NCBI GenBank assembly: GCA_023105745.1
Contig: JALGQZ010000007.1
Location: forward strand, 57,641,569-57,705,568
Direction of reading: 5' to 3'
DNA: 64,000 bases
Source of the DNA: Austropuccinia psidii
Taxonomy: Eukaryota > Basidiomycota > Pucciniomycetes > Pucciniales > Sphaerophragmiaceae
The notes under the pieces are model-generated. The model did no database searches, was not told the origin of the DNA, and saw nothing but the letters and a program-made list of their open reading frames with translations. How positions within the stretch are numbered: position 1 is the first letter of the stretch; each line of letters starts with the position of its first letter. Both the position numbers and the translations under genes were made by a program. Positions 46,372 to 59,607 of this stretch are shown piece after piece.

Positions 46372-48396
46372 TGTAAGGTTTGACTATGAAACAATAAGTA
46401 AAAATTACTAATTTATTACTTATTGTACTCTGAATGTCCTTATGAATTGAATAAATAAGATTAAAAATATAATAATAATAAATAATTATTATTATTATGG
46501 CGTAAAATAATTATATTATTAAATAAATATAATAATATAATTTATATTATGAAAATATAATATAATAAATAAATATATTAATATAAAATAATTAATATAT
46601 TTAAAAATCTCTTTATTATTGTTACCAACAAATAATAAAGGCGTAAAAAATTGCTTTTTATTAATAAAAAACAATTAATAACAATAATATTACTAATATT
46701 GAAGTTATGAATTAATATAAATACTATTTATATTAATTAGAGAATTATTAAGAGAGTAATAATAGAGAAATTATTATAATAAGAGAAAATAACCTACTTT
46801 TAACACTTAATATAATAATTTTGAAATATTTTACGCCAAAAAATATAAATACAACCTTTTCAAATTGTATTTACAATAAAAATAAAGAAAATTACAAATT
46901 ATTCTGGATTTTTACGTGGAAATGAGTTTTTAGAGAGATTTTTAACAAAAACAATTAAATAAATGATTTGATCACGTCAAAATAGATGATTATAATAAGG
47001 TGGTCTTTGGTCTTTAATAATATAATAGTTTTATATATAAAGAATAAAGAAATTACCTTTGATTTAATTGATTTAATGTTTTTTATGCATCTGAGGGGAA
47101 AATAGAGTAAAAAGAGCTCTATTTATAGTAAATACCTCCCTCCTAGAGTCCAACAGGCTTCTAGTAGAGGTGTACTGATCATACCCACTGAAATTGATCA
47201 ATATTTTAAGGCTTGGAGATGATTACATCATTATCAAACCATATTACATCATTATTACACCATTATTTAGAGTTATCACTATAACTCTAAGTTTGATGAC
47301 ATCAGAGGCTTGGCAGAACCCCAAATTTCGTGGATTTTATTAGTTTTATTCATATACTAATAGTATTCACCAGATTTATCACTCTTAAGACTGTTAAACT
47401 TAAATTAAGGTTACTGTGAGTGATCATAACTGCTCAAATTAAGCTCAAACTTTGATCCTTAAAATCATTTAAGATTTACACGCTACAGCAATTCAGAGAG
47501 TGAATTCTGATAGCCTGGCATAACCTTATTATGCTTCCAAGAGCCTTTTATTACATCATCAAAACTCTAATTTTGATGATTTTTCTTGTAACTCCTCTTT
47601 TCTGTTGAAATTCAATATTTTAAACTTCAAACCTTGATTTCAGGGGGTTATACCCTGAATTTAGTAATATAAATTACATCATTCTTCACGAATAAACTAG
47701 TAGAATCCAACTGTATATTTTTTTTAAGTTTGGAACACTTTCACAACAAAGTGGTCAACAGCTCTGTTGATTTTTATCAATATTTCATCATAGGTTTTAA
47801 CCTTATTTATGATTTGTAAAATAAAGTTCATATCTGTGTTCCTACATTAATTACGTGGTAACTTTATTTTTGGTTCATCATTCTATCATGTATAGTTTAA
47901 GAGATATTAGCTATGATCCTTGAATATATGCGTTGACCAAAAAAGTGCATATATTCAGGTTAATTCCTTAGGTATTAACTTTGGAAATCAGCTTATTAAT
48001 TGTTTTATGTGTGGATGTTTATGGGGAATCCACTGGTACAATTTATTTTACATGTTGTTTCATTGGCTCTTGAGATAAATAAGGTTTTATGGTTTTTATA
48101 AGGTATTATACCTTATAATTCATTAAATATTGACTTTACAGATATGCCATAAAAATGGTATATGTGTATTTTACCATGGGGAATCCAATGGTATAATTTA
48201 TTTTACATGTTGATTCATTGGTTTTTAAGTTAAACCAATTTTTGTACCAATTTATGGTATTTTTTGTATATTTAAGTAATTATTTTTAATGTATAATTAT
48301 TCTAAGTAATTTTAATATAATTATATTAAAGGTATAATTATTCTGAGTCTTTTTTATGACCTTATTGGGTATGTGGTCATATCTCAAAGGCTCACA
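46372..48396 (-). repeat. 3' LTR of element C1 (family A)
   Basis: Plus-strand TGTAAGGTTTG...GGCTCACA with the family TATA box (47120-47127). C1 continues to 50768, where element D interrupts it. Its other end and duplication partner are outside the window. The five bases before it are CCCCT. Confidence 0.92.
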
Positions 48397-48415
48397 TTGC
48401 CTACCACCAAAAAGG
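48397..48415 (-). other. Polypurine tract, element C1
   Basis: Minus-strand GGTGGTAGGCAA before the LTR. It is one base different from A and C2. Confidence 0.7.
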
Positions 48416-48513
48416 ATTGTACCACAATCTGATATGTGTGATTAGGGTATCATCCACTGTCCTACCTCTTCATTAGACTTTTCAGTCCTGAAGCTCAATA
48501 ATGCTTGATTTTG

Positions 48514-50768
48514 TTATTCTCTAGGTTTTCTTTCATGTCTAAACCTCCTCAGTAGTTTATCAGCATTTGTTATATCTTTCTCAAGTAGCCATTCATCTTC
48601 TTGAGTTGGATTTCTATACCTTACAAGGTATTCTCTTTCTTTTTTGTTCCTTGTCCTTCTTTCTTTAAGGACTTTTACAATTCTTTTTTCTTCTCCTTCT
48701 TCCAAAGGGGGAATTTCAATTGGGGGTTTATTTCTTAGTGGAAATAATTCCTTGTCACTTGAGCTGTAAGGTTTTATAAGACTTACAGGGAAAGTTGGGT
48801 GTTTATTCATTAAATCACCTGTAAGTTCCAATTGTACAGCATTAGGTCCATGAAGTGCTTTTACCATAAATGGTCCTGCAAACGAATCTTTTAATTTCTT
48901 TGGTCCTTTTATGTTATTAAAGTTAAGAGTTGATACTAATACCAAATCTCCTATTTTGAAGTCAGGTGGTTTATGACTTTTGTCCCATCTTTCTTTTGCA
49001 TATTTGAAAGAGTCTTGCATGCATCTGTTTGCATGGTGTCTTGCTTTGTCAAGCATTATCTTAAAACTGCTTGCTGTTGGATGTATGTCGACTAAGTCCT
49101 TTTTGAGGGTATCATAAGGAAGTCTTGGATTCCAACCTTTCTCTAGCATTGCTGGTGTTTTGCCAGTAGAAGAATGGATTGATGTTTTATATGCCAGTTC
49201 AAGTGCTGGCATTAGTGTACACCAATCATGGGTAAAACCATCAGAATCTTTGAATTCTAGCCCATAAGCACAGAATCTTCTGATCATGTCCTCTAAGGTC
49301 TGTATCATTCTTTCTGCTAAACCATAAGTTTGGGGATGGTAAGCTGTTGAGAATGATAGCTTTGTCCCAAATAAGTTATGGAGATTTGTCCATAATGCTG
49401 AAGTGAACTTTGGGTCTCTGTCACTTATAATATTTTGGAATAAGCCTGTGTGGCTAATGACTTTATTCCATATCATTATGGCTGTATCCATAGCTGTGTC
49501 GTCTTTATGACATGGTAAGAACATGGGAGTTTTACTGTACCTTTCAACTAACACTAGACATGCATTATAGCTCCTGTCTCCTCCTGGAGGTAGTGCTGTT
49601 ACCCAATCCATATGAACTATTTCCCATGGGGATTTTGGTTCTTGGATTTGGATCATCATTCCAAATTTCTTTCCTGTGGCTCTGTTGGCTTTTTGACATC
49701 TGTCACAGGTTTGGCAGTACTCTGCAACATCTTTCTTCCAATTTGGCCACCAAGAGCATGTTTTCACCCTCTCTAGTGTCCTATCTTCTGAGAGATGTCC
49801 AGATGCAACACTATCATGACACTCATGTATAATAGTGTTTATTAGTGTTATATCTGTTAAGGCCATAACACATGTGTGTTTTGTTCTATGGTAAAGGATT
49901 CCATCAAGGAGGTGGAATCTTCCTTCATCATATGCCTTTTTCCATATTTCATCTAGTTTTGATGAAAGTGATGGATATTTGCAGTCTTTCATTAGAAGTT
50001 GGCTTAAGATATGGCAATTTTTGTCTGTCTTATAGCTTTCTTTAACTTGGTTAAAGAATTCTGTGCCTATGTCTGTGACACATATTCCTTCTATATGGTG
50101 CTCTTCTTGTGGTACCCATGCTGGATTGTCAGGGGTATTTGCTAAAGCCCATCTGCTAAGACCACCTGCATTTTTATGAATATTTCCAGATTTATGTACA
50201 ATAGTCATATTTCCTCTATATTCTTGGATAGCAATTTGCCATCTCAGCATATGTCTATTTGGAGTCTTCATATTTAATAGTGATTTCACAACATTACAGT
50301 CTGTGATTACATAAAATACTGTGCCATCCAAATAATAATGCAGTTTTTCTAAAGCCCACACTAGGCATAAGCATTCCATTTGGCTTGCTCCATACCTTGC
50401 TTCTGTTGGCTTTATTTGCCTTGAAATGAAACAAATTGGTCCTTCCACTGGTTTATCATTGATAATTTGTGTTTGGTGAAGTGCAGCACCTAATCCTTCT
50501 CCACAAGCATCAATGTATAGTTTGAAAGGTAGTTTCCAATCTGGCATTAAAAGAAATGGGGCATTTGTTAGTGAATTTTTCAATTCTTCATATGCCTTGA
50601 CCCTTTCTTCAGTCATTTCATAAACTGTTTGTTTGTCACATAATTTATATAAGGATTTGGCAATTTTTGCAAAGTCCTTTATATGCTGTCTATAGTAACC
50701 AGCAAATCCTAAAAATGATTGCATTTCTTTTTTGGTTTGAGGCATTGGTTTGAGTAGTACTGCTGCTA
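48514..50768 (-). CDS. pol: RT end, RNase H, integrase and chromodomain-like tail (element C1), 5' truncated by D
   Basis: Open to the element's natural stop with no internal lesion. It starts, at the insertion edge, in the RT connection ([21 protein letters not shown]). RNase H, the HECHD...CQTCDRC zinc site, and the integrase core ([26 protein letters not shown]) follow. The GPY-like module and tail ([22 protein letters not shown]) end the frame. In the core the usual QTDG reads QTYG. The open frame artificially continues about 80 bases into the LTR of D; those codons do not belong to Pol. The upstream part of C1 should lie beyond D, outside the window. Confidence 0.93.
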
Positions 50769-51453
50769 TGTCAGCCTGTGACTCAAAACAGAGCACTAGC
50801 ATGACATCCAACATACCATAAATAATGGTATGACAAGTATTGAACAAACATAGTCAATACAGGTAATAATTAAGAGAAAACAATCCTCTTACATTAAACA
50901 CCAACCTTATCCAAACAGAATAAGGAAACCTAGAGGAGAATAAACAAGTCAAAACCCTTATTTTCACCTCTCATCTAACTTATGCATATTTAAGTTATCC
51001 TATACCAAAATGGTATTTTTCTTAAAGCTCACATAGAGAGCTACACAATGATATCATCCATGTTGTTGTAACACCACTACAACTGGAGATACTATATAAC
51101 CTCATTTTCATAACCAAGTCCCCCTGAAAGTCAAAGAGGGCTTGTACAAAACTGTACAAAAGTATAACCAAATTAAAGATCTCAACAAGAGCTTTAATTT
51201 GAGACACCTTAGACCTCTGTATCTCTTAAATTGACTGAGGTATCTTGGTTCAAAGGTTTAATAACCAAAATACAGATATTCTCAAAATAAGAAAATAAAC
51301 AAACCCCTGTATCTTTGGCATACACTCATACAACTGTACAGTGTCATATACCAAACTGTAGGGCTAATCAAACCCTACAAAACTGTATCATCAGAATACA
51401 GATATCTTCCAAACTGAAGAAGATATCCGGTATGGAAGTTTTTGAAACCTCAT
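50769..51453 (+). repeat. 5' LTR of element D, first part (family B)
   Basis: Starts TGTCAGCCTGTGACTCAAAAC inside the RT region of C1 and is interrupted at 51454 by C2. Its last five bases, CTCAT, are duplicated at 62149-62153, where the LTR resumes. The reunited LTR is about 1500 bp, like those of B. Confidence 0.93.
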
Positions 51454-53466
51454 TGTAAGGTTTGACTATGAAACAATAAGTAAAAAATTACTAATTTATT
51501 ACTTATTGTACTCTGAATGTCCTTATAATTAAAGTAAATAAGATTAAAATAATAATGATAATAAAGAAATATTATTATTATGGCGTAAAAATATTATATT
51601 ATTAAATAAATATAATAATATAAATCAATATTATATGAAATTATAATATTATAAATAATATATTAATATATTATAAAGCTCTTTATTATTGTTACCAACA
51701 AATAATAAGGGCGTAAAAAACTGTTTTTTATAAATAAAAAACAATTAATAACAATAATATTACTAATATTAAAGTTATATATTAATATAAATACTATTTA
51801 TATTAATTAAGAATTATTAAGAGTAATAATAAGAGAGAAATTATTATAATAAGATGAAATAACCTACTTTTAACACTTAAAATAATAATTTTGAGATATT
51901 TTACGCCAAAAGAATATAATACAACTTTTTCAAATTGTATTTACAATAAAAAATAAAGAAAATTACTAAATTTCTTGATTTTACGTGGAAATGAGTTTTT
52001 AGAGAGATTTTTAACAAAAACAATTAAATAAATGATTTAATCACGTCAAAATAGATGATTATAGAAAGGTGGTCTTTGGTCTTTAATAATATAACAGTTT
52101 TATATATAAAGAATAAAGAAATTACCTTTGATTTAATTGATTTAATGTTTTTGATGCGTCTGAGGGGAAAATAGAGTAAAAAGAGCTCTATTTATAGTAA
52201 ATACCTCCCTCCTAGAGTCCAACAGGCTTCTAGTAGACGTGTACTGATCATATCCACTGGAATTGATCAATATTTTAAGGTTTGAGGGTGATTACATCAT
52301 GATCAAACCATATTACGTCATTATTACACCATTATTTAGAGTTATCACTATAACTCTAAGTGTGATGACATCAGAGGCTTGGCAGAACCCCAAATTTGGT
52401 GGATTTTATTAGTTTTAATCATAAACTAATAGTATTCACCAATTTTATCACTATTAAGACTGTTAAACTTAATTTAAGGTTACAGTATGTGATCATAACA
52501 GCTCAATTTAAGCTCAAACTTTGATCCTCAATACCCTTTAAGGTTTTCACGCTACAGCAATTCAGAGAGTGAATTCTGATAGCCTGACATAACCTTATTA
52601 TGCTGCCAAGAGCTTTTCATTACATCATCAAAACTCTAATTTTGATGATTTTTCTTGTAACTCATCTTTTCTGTCGAAATTCAATATTTTAAACTTCAAA
52701 CCTTGATTTCAGGGGGTTATACCCTGAATTTAACAATACAAATTACGCCATTCTTCTCGAATAAACTAGTAGAATCCAACTGTATACTTTTTTTTAAGTT
52801 TGGACTACTTTCACAACAAAGTGGTCAACAGCTCTGTTGATTTTTATCAATATTTCCTCATAAGTCTTAACCTTGTTTATAATTTGCAAAATAAAGTTCA
52901 TATCTGTGTTCTTACAGTAATTACGTGGTAACTTTATTTTTGGTTCATCATTCTAGCATGTATAGTTTAGAAGATATTAGCTATGATCACTGAATATATG
53001 CGTTGACCAAAAAAGTGCATATATTCAGGATAATTCCTTAAGTATTGATTTTGGGAATTAGCTTATTAATTGTTTTATATGTGGATTTTTGTGGGGAATC
53101 CACTGGTACAATTTATTTCACATGCTGTTTCATTAGTTTCTGAGATAAATAAGGTTTTATGGTTTTTATAAGGTATTATACCTTATAATTCCTTAAATAT
53201 TGACTTTACAGATATGCCATAAAAGTGGTATATGTGTATTTTTCCATGGGGAATCCAATGGTATAATTTAATTTACATGTTGATTCATTGGTTTTTAAGT
53301 TAAACCAATTTTTATACCAATTTATGGTATTTTTTGTATATTTAAGTAATTATTCTTAATGTATATTTATTCTAAGTAATTTTAATATAATTCTATTAAA
53401 GTTATATTTATTCTGAGTCTTTTTTGTGACCTTATTGGGTATGTGGTCATATCTCAAAGGCTCACA
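51454..53466 (-). repeat. 3' LTR of element C2
   Basis: Plus-strand TGTAAGGTTTG...GGCTCACA; TATA box at 52189-52196 on the minus strand. Confidence 0.95.
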
Positions 53467-53485
53467 TTCCCTACCACCAAAAAAG
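53467..53485 (-). other. Polypurine tract, element C2
   Basis: Minus-strand TTTTTTGGTGGTAGGGAA abutting the 3' LTR. Confidence 0.8.
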
Positions 53486-53584
53486 ATTGTACCACAATCT
53501 GATATGTGTGATTAGGGTATCATCCACTGTCCTACCTCTTCAATAGACTTTGTTAGTCTTGAAGCTCAATAATGCTTAACTTTT

Positions 53585-54205
53585 TTATTTTTCAGGTTTT
53601 CTTTCATGTCTGAATCTTCTTAGTAATTTATCAGCATTTGTTATATCTTTCTCAAGTAGCCATTCATCTTCTTGAGTTGAATTCCTATACCTTACAAGGT
53701 ATTCCCTTTCTTTTTTGTTTCTTGTCCTTCTTTCTTTAAGGACTTTTACTATTTTCTTTTCCTCTCCTTCCTCCAAGGGGGGAATCTCAAGTGGGGGTTT
53801 ATTTCTTAGTGGAAATAACTCTTTGTCACTTGAACTGTAAGGTTTTATCAGACTTACAGGGAAAGTTGGGTGTTTGTTCATTAGTTCACCTGTGAGTTCT
53901 AATTGCACAGCATTGGGTCCATGGAGTGCTTTTATCATAAATGGTCCTGCAAAGGAATCTTTCAATTTCTTTGGGCCTTTTATGTTATTGAAATTAAGGG
54001 TTGATACTAAAACCAAGTCTCCTATTTTGAAATCAGGTGGTTTATGACTTTTATCCCATCTTTCTTTTGCATATTTAAAAGAATCTTGCATGCATCTGTT
54101 TGCATGGTGTCTTGCTTTGTCAAGCATTATCTTGAAACTGCTTGCTGTTGGATGTATATCCACTAAGTCCTTTTTGAGGGTGTCATAAGGAAGTCTGGAT
54201 TCCAA
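53585..54205 (-). CDS. pol: Integrase C-terminus and chromodomain-like tail (element C2), frameshifted
   Basis: Continues Pol in another frame after a lost T near 54195 (AGTCTGG here, AGTCTTGG in C1). It holds the GPY-like module ([20 protein letters not shown]) and the tail [23 protein letters not shown]...[10 protein letters not shown], which resembles a chromodomain. The stop after RHERKPEK is shared in position with C1. Confidence 0.9.
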   Translation of the reverse strand: MESRLPYDTLKKDLVDIHPTASSFKIMLDKARHHANRCMQDSFKYAKERWDKSHKPPDFKIGDLVLVSTLNFNNIKGPKKLKDSFAGPFMIKALHGPNAVQLELTGELMNKHPTFPVSLIKPYSSSDKELFPLRNKPPLEIPPLEEGEEKKIVKVLKERRTRNKKEREYLVRYRNSTQEDEWLLEKDITNADKLLRRFRHERKPEK

Positions 54206-57200
54206 CCTTTCTCTAGCATTGCTGGTGTTTTGCCAGTAGAAGAATGGATTGATGTCTTATATGCCAGTTCAAGTGCTGGTATTAGTGTACACCAATCATG
54301 GGTAAAACCATCAGAATCTTTGAATTCTAGCCCATAAGCACAGAATCTTCTGATCATATCCTCTAGGGTTTGTATCATTCTTTCTGCTAGACCATCAGTT
54401 TGAGGATGATAAGCTGTTGAGAATGATAACTTTGTCCCAAACAAGTTATGGAGGTTTGTCCATAATGCTGAAGTGAACTTTGGGTCTCTGTCACTTATAA
54501 TATTTTGGAATAAGCCTGTGTGGCTAATGACTTTATTCCATATCATTATGGCTGTATCCATAGCTGTGTCATCTTTATGACATGGTAAGAACATGGGAGT
54601 TTTACTGTACCTGTCAACTAATACTAGGCATGCATTATAACTCCTGTCTCCTCCTGGAGGTAAGGCTGTTACCCAATCCATATGAACTATTTCCCATGGG
54701 GATTTTGGCTCTTGGATTTGGATCATCATTCCAAATTTCTTTCCTGTGGCTCTGTTGGCTTTTTGACATCTGTCACAGGTTTGGCAATATTCTGCAACAT
54801 CTTTCTTCCAATTTGGCCACCAAGAGCAGGTTTTCACCCTCTCTAGTGTCCTATCTTCTGAGAGATGTCCAGATGCAACACTATCATGACACTCATGTAA
54901 AATAGTGTTTATTAGTGTTCTATCTGTTAAGGCCATAACACATGTGTGTTTTGTTCTATGGTAAAGGATTCCATCAAGGAGGTGAAATCTTCCTTCATCA
55001 TATGCCTTTTTCCATATTTCATCTAGTTTTGATGAAAGTGATGGATCTTTGCAGTCTTTCATTAGAAGTTGGCTTAAGATATGGAAATTTTTGTCTGTCT
55101 TATAGCTTTCTTTAACTTGGTTAAAGAATTCTGTGCCAATGTCTGTAACACATATTCCTTCTATATGGTGCTCTTCTTGTGGTACCCATGCTGGATTGTC
55201 AGGGGTATTTGCTAGAGCCCATCTACTAAGACCATCTGCATTTTTATGAATATTCCCAGATTTATGAACAATAGTCATATTTCCTCTATATTCTTGGATA
55301 GCAATTTGCCATCTCAGCATATGTCTATTTGGAGTCTTCATATTTAATAGTGATTTCACAGCATTACAGTCTGTGATTACATCAAATACTGTGCCATCCA
55401 AATAATAATGCAGTTTTTCTAAAGCCCATACTAGGCATAAGCATTCCATTTGGCTTGCTCCATACCTTGCTTCTGTTGGCTTTATCTGCCTTGAAATGAA
55501 ACAAATTGGTCCTTCCACTGGTTTGTCATTGATAATTTGTGTTTGGTGAAGTGCAGCACCTAGTCCTTCTCCACAAGCATCAATGTACAGTTTGAAGGGT
55601 AGTTTCCAATCTGGCATCAGAAGAAATGGGGCATTTGTTAAGGAATTTTTTAATTCTTCATATGCCTTGACTCTTTGTTCTGTCATCTCATAGACTGTTT
55701 GTTGGTCACATAGCTTATACAAGGATTTAGCAATCTTTGCAAAGTCCTTTATATGCTGTCTATAGTAACCAGCAAATCCTAGAAATGATTGCATTTCTTT
55801 TTTAGTTTGAGGCATTGGTTTAAGTAGTACTGCTGCTACTTTATTTTTGTCTATGCCTAGACTAAGTCCAGATACCACATGTCCTAGTGCTTTTAATTCA
55901 CTATATGCAAAATGACACTTTTTCAAGGAAATTTTCATATTCACTTGGACTATTTTCTGTAGTACCCTTTCTAGTCTTGTAAGGTGATTGTCCCAAGTTT
56001 CTGAGCAAACTATAATATCATCAATATAGATGATTAACCATCCTTCTGATAATTCTTCAGGAAATATGGTATTCATCATTCTTTGATAATGGGAGGGTGC
56101 ATTTTTTATTCCAAAAGGCATTCTTAAGTATTCAAAAATTCCACAATGGACTATTATTCTTAGTAGTTTCTTGGCATTGTCTGTTAAGACATTTTGATGA
56201 AAACCCTTAAGAGCATCCATAGCTGTGATGAACTTAGCTTGTGACAATTGGGTTAATGTCTCATGGATTCTGGGTATTGGATATCTGTCTGGAATGGTAT
56301 AGGTTTTCAGGGCTCTGAAGTCTCCTACCATCCTTGATTTTCCATTATGCCAAGTTATAATGACAGGTGTAGTAACTTCTACTTGTTCATTATGTCCAAC
56401 CTTTCTTAATACTCCAAGGTCCATTAATTCTTTAATGTGCACCTCTAGGGCTTCTCTAGCTCTTGGGCTGGCTGGATAAGCAGGTATTCTTAATAAAGGT
56501 GGGTAAGGCTTTTCTACATTAAGAATTATATCCACTTCATGTCCAATTATGGCACCTAGTGGCTCTTTGTCAGTTGCAAAGGCATTTTTGTACTTAAATA
56601 AGAGGTCAATCAATTTTTCTTTCATTTTTTCTGTTAATTCTTGATTGAATTCTGCCTCTCTGAGTTGTTCAGATATAAAAAGTTCTTTTTCTGGAATTTT
56701 TTCCTCATTCTTAATAACTGTGATTTGTTTTTTGTTATTTAAGAATCCAAACTTTTGTCTTTTATTATCTCCTATGGTAAAATATCTATCCTTTTGGTTG
56801 GAGATATCTATACCATAGATTGATAAGTAGTCATTCCCAAGTATGAAATGATTACTAGTACAGTTGTCCATTACTACAAACTCTACTTTAATTCTGACAC
56901 ATTGTGAGGGATGAGGAAAAATTAGTGTTAAATCAATTATTCCAAGGGGCTTCATGCTCTCACTTGCACTACTAAATTTGACACCTTGTATTGGCATACG
57001 TTTTTCTTGCCAGTCTGGGACAATGGTTTTTAAATAACTTTTGCCAACACAAGTGCAATATGCTCCTGTATCCAAGTTAATCTTTCCTTCTTGGTTATCA
57101 ACCATAACAATACTTATACTTGATTTTCCAGCTGTATATCCCATTCCTCTTGCAGGTTTGGTTCTATATATTTTGGCATCTTGTATGTTTGTCAGGTTTG

Positions 57201-59382
57201 TGTCAGATGTTCCAACTTGTGGCAAGTTTGAGTTAACATCCAGTACTTCATAAATTATATCAATATTATTAATTTGTGCATTAATTATATTGATTTCATC
57301 ACTTTCAGAGCTCTCTGACTCTTCTGTCTCTTTTTCAGAGTCAGATTCCTCTTCTTTGTCATTGTGGTTTTCTGTTTCCACAATTTCATTGATCTTTGCT
57401 TTTTTAAGGCAATTATTGGCTAAGTGTCCAATACCTCCACATTTATGGCATTTTCTTTGCTCATTATTGTTGGATGTATTGGGTTTAAAGGATTCTTTTG
57501 ATTTATCTTTCTTGATAAATGGTTTGTTTGGGCTTTTAATGTCCAATCTTTTCCAAGTCCTGCCAATTTTTGTTCTTGTCACTATATCTTCTAGTGCATT
57601 TATATACTCTTCTGTGGAGCATGGTTCTATACACCTGCTTCTTAGGGCATGTTCTAGTTCCCCTCCACATTTTTTAAGTATTTTCATATGCACCATTTTC
57701 TGCGACATTTCTGGGTACAGTGCATTAAGTCTTTCAACTTGTTTTAGGAACCAAGTTAAAGGTTTATCTTTCTCTGGGTCAAAGAAAGAGTTTTCAAATG
57801 CATTTTCTATCTTATACCTCCAGGCATCATTTGCCCACTTGGTGATTATTTCTTGTTTCCACCAAGACCAGGTATTTTTACCATTTGTTTGTCTTATGCC
57901 ATAATACCATCTTTTTGCAGATTTCTCAAACAATGAATGTAATCTTGCAGTGATTAATTCATCTGGTATGGCATAGTCTTCTTGTAACATGTCAATTGTT
58001 TTAATAAATGACATGTGGTCATATTCACCTTCTCCTGTGAATGTTGGCCATTCCTTCAATTGAGGTGCTTCCTTCATTAAGACTTGGTTATTGTCTTGGT
58101 GACTCAAGTCTGTTATGAAAGGATTTGACAATTCCTCTTTTGTTTTAATATGGCTTCTTATATGGGAAAATGGTGTTGATAACTTTGGCATATTTAAATT
58201 AGCCTCATTAATTTTATCCATTTTTTCTGTAATAAGCCTTATTTCACTTTGAATATCATCTTTCAGATGCATTCTTGCTTCATCACTTTTTTCCACATGG
58301 TCCAAAAGTAATTTTTGGTGTGATGAAGTCTTTTCTTCAAACTTTTCTACAGAAATACTTAATTTATTTAATTTTTCTGTAAGATTGTCAATACTCACAT
58401 CATAATTGATTGTCAAAGTCTTGTCTTTGATATCTTTTATGTATTTATACAATTCTTGTTGTCCTTGTATTAATTTTTGAGTATTGTCAATTAAATTTTT
58501 TGGTTTATTATTTTCAACAATAAACTTAATGTTGTCAATTTCTTTCTTGTTTTGTACAACAATTTTTGTTAAAGAAGATAAATTGTTATTTATTTCTTGT
58601 AGTGATAATAAACTGTCTTTAATTTCTTTTAGAGGTAATATACTATTTTTAATTTCTGTTAAAGTATTTACAACATCTTTGGACAAGGTTATTTCTTTGG
58701 GAAATGAGGTTGTCTCATTCTTTGCTCTTCCTTGTCCTTGAGTTCCATCAAGGTTCTGGCCATGTTGAAAACATTGTCCATGGCATCCTTTTGGATTCTT
58801 GGGATTCTGTAGCTTGGGGAATATGGTTTCCTCCAATGCTTTTTCTTGTTCTTCTTCCCTTCTTGGGGAAGTGGGTTGGCTTGAGGCTTGCTGGTAGAAG
58901 CTACTGGGGCTTCTTCCTTGGTTGCCTCCCTCTTTTTGGCATGATAATCCTTGATCTTTTTGATTTGAGGTTTGGATGACAGTGGATTCCATCCATTGGA
59001 GTATTTCACTATCTCCTCCTCTTTGAGGAACTTTTTCAGGATGTGCCAGGAGTTCATCACTCCTTGGTGTATTTGAGGCAGCATTTCCCAGTCTTTGTCC
59101 TTGTACACTGTGCAATACTGCTTGTACTGGCTCATGTAGATGTCTATTTGAGCCCTCTGAATGTGATTTGTACCTGTTTGAGTTACTCATACTTAGTTCC
59201 AATTCAGGCTCAGATATGATGGGCATTTCTGGGACTTGCCTTTGGGATAAGGCACTTCCTTGTGTGGATTCTGTTCCACTGGGGATATTGCCCTTTCTTT
59301 TCCCTTTTGAGGGATCAATTCTACCTCTGAGTCCAGCTCCATCTGATTGGATGGAGTATTGGGAACCTCTTCTAGTAGTCAT
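54163..59382 (-). CDS. gag-pol: Gag-Pol polyprotein (element C2)
   Basis: 1739 codons in one frame. Order: low-complexity Gln/Ser/Pro segment (1-230, overprinted on ORF1 from about codon 5 to 231); coiled coil (about 235-400); capsid-like region from about 440; knuckle [14 protein letters not shown] (645-658); protease DTGA (771-774); RT motif A near 1050 and YIDD (1119-1122); RNase H (about 1265-1400); zinc site HECHD...CQTC; integrase Asp 1569, Asp 1631, Glu 1667. The last 14 or so residues are out of frame because of the 54195 deletion. The ATG at 59382 lies inside the ORF1 intron, so only unspliced RNA would start here. No frameshift or stop separates Gag from Pol. Confidence 0.95.
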   Translation of the reverse strand: MTTRRGSQYSIQSDGAGLRGRIDPSKGKRKGNIPSGTESTQGSALSQRQVPEMPIISEPELELSMSNSNRYKSHSEGSNRHLHEPVQAVLHSVQGQRLGNAASNTPRSDELLAHPEKVPQRGGDSEILQWMESTVIQTSNQKDQGLSCQKEGGNQGRSPSSFYQQASSQPTSPRREEEQEKALEETIFPKLQNPKNPKGCHGQCFQHGQNLDGTQGQGRAKNETTSFPKEITLSKDVVNTLTEIKNSILPLKEIKDSLLSLQEINNNLSSLTKIVVQNKKEIDNIKFIVENNKPKNLIDNTQKLIQGQQELYKYIKDIKDKTLTINYDVSIDNLTEKLNKLSISVEKFEEKTSSHQKLLLDHVEKSDEARMHLKDDIQSEIRLITEKMDKINEANLNMPKLSTPFSHIRSHIKTKEELSNPFITDLSHQDNNQVLMKEAPQLKEWPTFTGEGEYDHMSFIKTIDMLQEDYAIPDELITARLHSLFEKSAKRWYYGIRQTNGKNTWSWWKQEIITKWANDAWRYKIENAFENSFFDPEKDKPLTWFLKQVERLNALYPEMSQKMVHMKILKKCGGELEHALRSRCIEPCSTEEYINALEDIVTRTKIGRTWKRLDIKSPNKPFIKKDKSKESFKPNTSNNNEQRKCHKCGGIGHLANNCLKKAKINEIVETENHNDKEEESDSEKETEESESSESDEINIINAQINNIDIIYEVLDVNSNLPQVGTSDTNLTNIQDAKIYRTKPARGMGYTAGKSSISIVMVDNQEGKINLDTGAYCTCVGKSYLKTIVPDWQEKRMPIQGVKFSSASESMKPLGIIDLTLIFPHPSQCVRIKVEFVVMDNCTSNHFILGNDYLSIYGIDISNQKDRYFTIGDNKRQKFGFLNNKKQITVIKNEEKIPEKELFISEQLREAEFNQELTEKMKEKLIDLLFKYKNAFATDKEPLGAIIGHEVDIILNVEKPYPPLLRIPAYPASPRAREALEVHIKELMDLGVLRKVGHNEQVEVTTPVIITWHNGKSRMVGDFRALKTYTIPDRYPIPRIHETLTQLSQAKFITAMDALKGFHQNVLTDNAKKLLRIIVHCGIFEYLRMPFGIKNAPSHYQRMMNTIFPEELSEGWLIIYIDDIIVCSETWDNHLTRLERVLQKIVQVNMKISLKKCHFAYSELKALGHVVSGLSLGIDKNKVAAVLLKPMPQTKKEMQSFLGFAGYYRQHIKDFAKIAKSLYKLCDQQTVYEMTEQRVKAYEELKNSLTNAPFLLMPDWKLPFKLYIDACGEGLGAALHQTQIINDKPVEGPICFISRQIKPTEARYGASQMECLCLVWALEKLHYYLDGTVFDVITDCNAVKSLLNMKTPNRHMLRWQIAIQEYRGNMTIVHKSGNIHKNADGLSRWALANTPDNPAWVPQEEHHIEGICVTDIGTEFFNQVKESYKTDKNFHILSQLLMKDCKDPSLSSKLDEIWKKAYDEGRFHLLDGILYHRTKHTCVMALTDRTLINTILHECHDSVASGHLSEDRTLERVKTCSWWPNWKKDVAEYCQTCDRCQKANRATGKKFGMMIQIQEPKSPWEIVHMDWVTALPPGGDRSYNACLVLVDRYSKTPMFLPCHKDDTAMDTAIMIWNKVISHTGLFQNIISDRDPKFTSALWTNLHNLFGTKLSFSTAYHPQTDGLAERMIQTLEDMIRRFCAYGLEFKDSDGFTHDWCTLIPALELAYKTSIHSSTGKTPAMLEKGWNPDFLMTPSKRT

Positions 59383-59607
59383 AATTAAAGAATAAGAAAA
59401 AATAAAAGTATTTCAGAATAAAATTCTTTTTATGGCAATTTAAAAAGAGGTGCTCACCTTCAGAGTCTTGAATGGTGGGCCCTGGAAAGTCTAATTTCTT
59501 AGCTTTCTTTCTTTTGGTGATAACTGGTGTTGGAGAACTTTGACAAGTTTCTTCCACCAATCTCTCAACAGTAGCTTGGTTGTCTTCTGTTGGGTTATCT
59601 TCAAACA
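58689..59607 (-). CDS. ORF1, spliced and overlapping gag in the +1 frame (element C2)
   Basis: Proposed exons are 59607-59458, 59371-59240 and 59173-58689. Intron 59457-59372 (AAG|GTGAGC...ACTACTAG, 86 nt) contains the Gag ATG. Intron 59239-59174 would be GC-AG (AAAG|GCAAGT...AAACAG, 66 nt, a multiple of 3) and removes TAA and TGA stops. With an A from an upstream exon, the frame is 256 codons including stop. Exon 1 has no ATG in any frame. Residues include a KRKKAKK patch, a Trp-containing helical part ([21 protein letters not shown]), a [10 protein letters not shown] patch and a C-terminal helix. The conservation pattern against A supports real coding. Function is unknown. Confidence 0.6.

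Noticed and set aside
50769..50847. N-terminal extension of the C1 Pol frame
   Set aside because: These codons come from the inserted D LTR, not from Pol.
57290..57904. 204-codon open frame on the + strand across C2 gag
   Set aside because: It is the complement of the conserved Gag knuckle and capsid region; its composition mirrors the real frame and it has no independent support.
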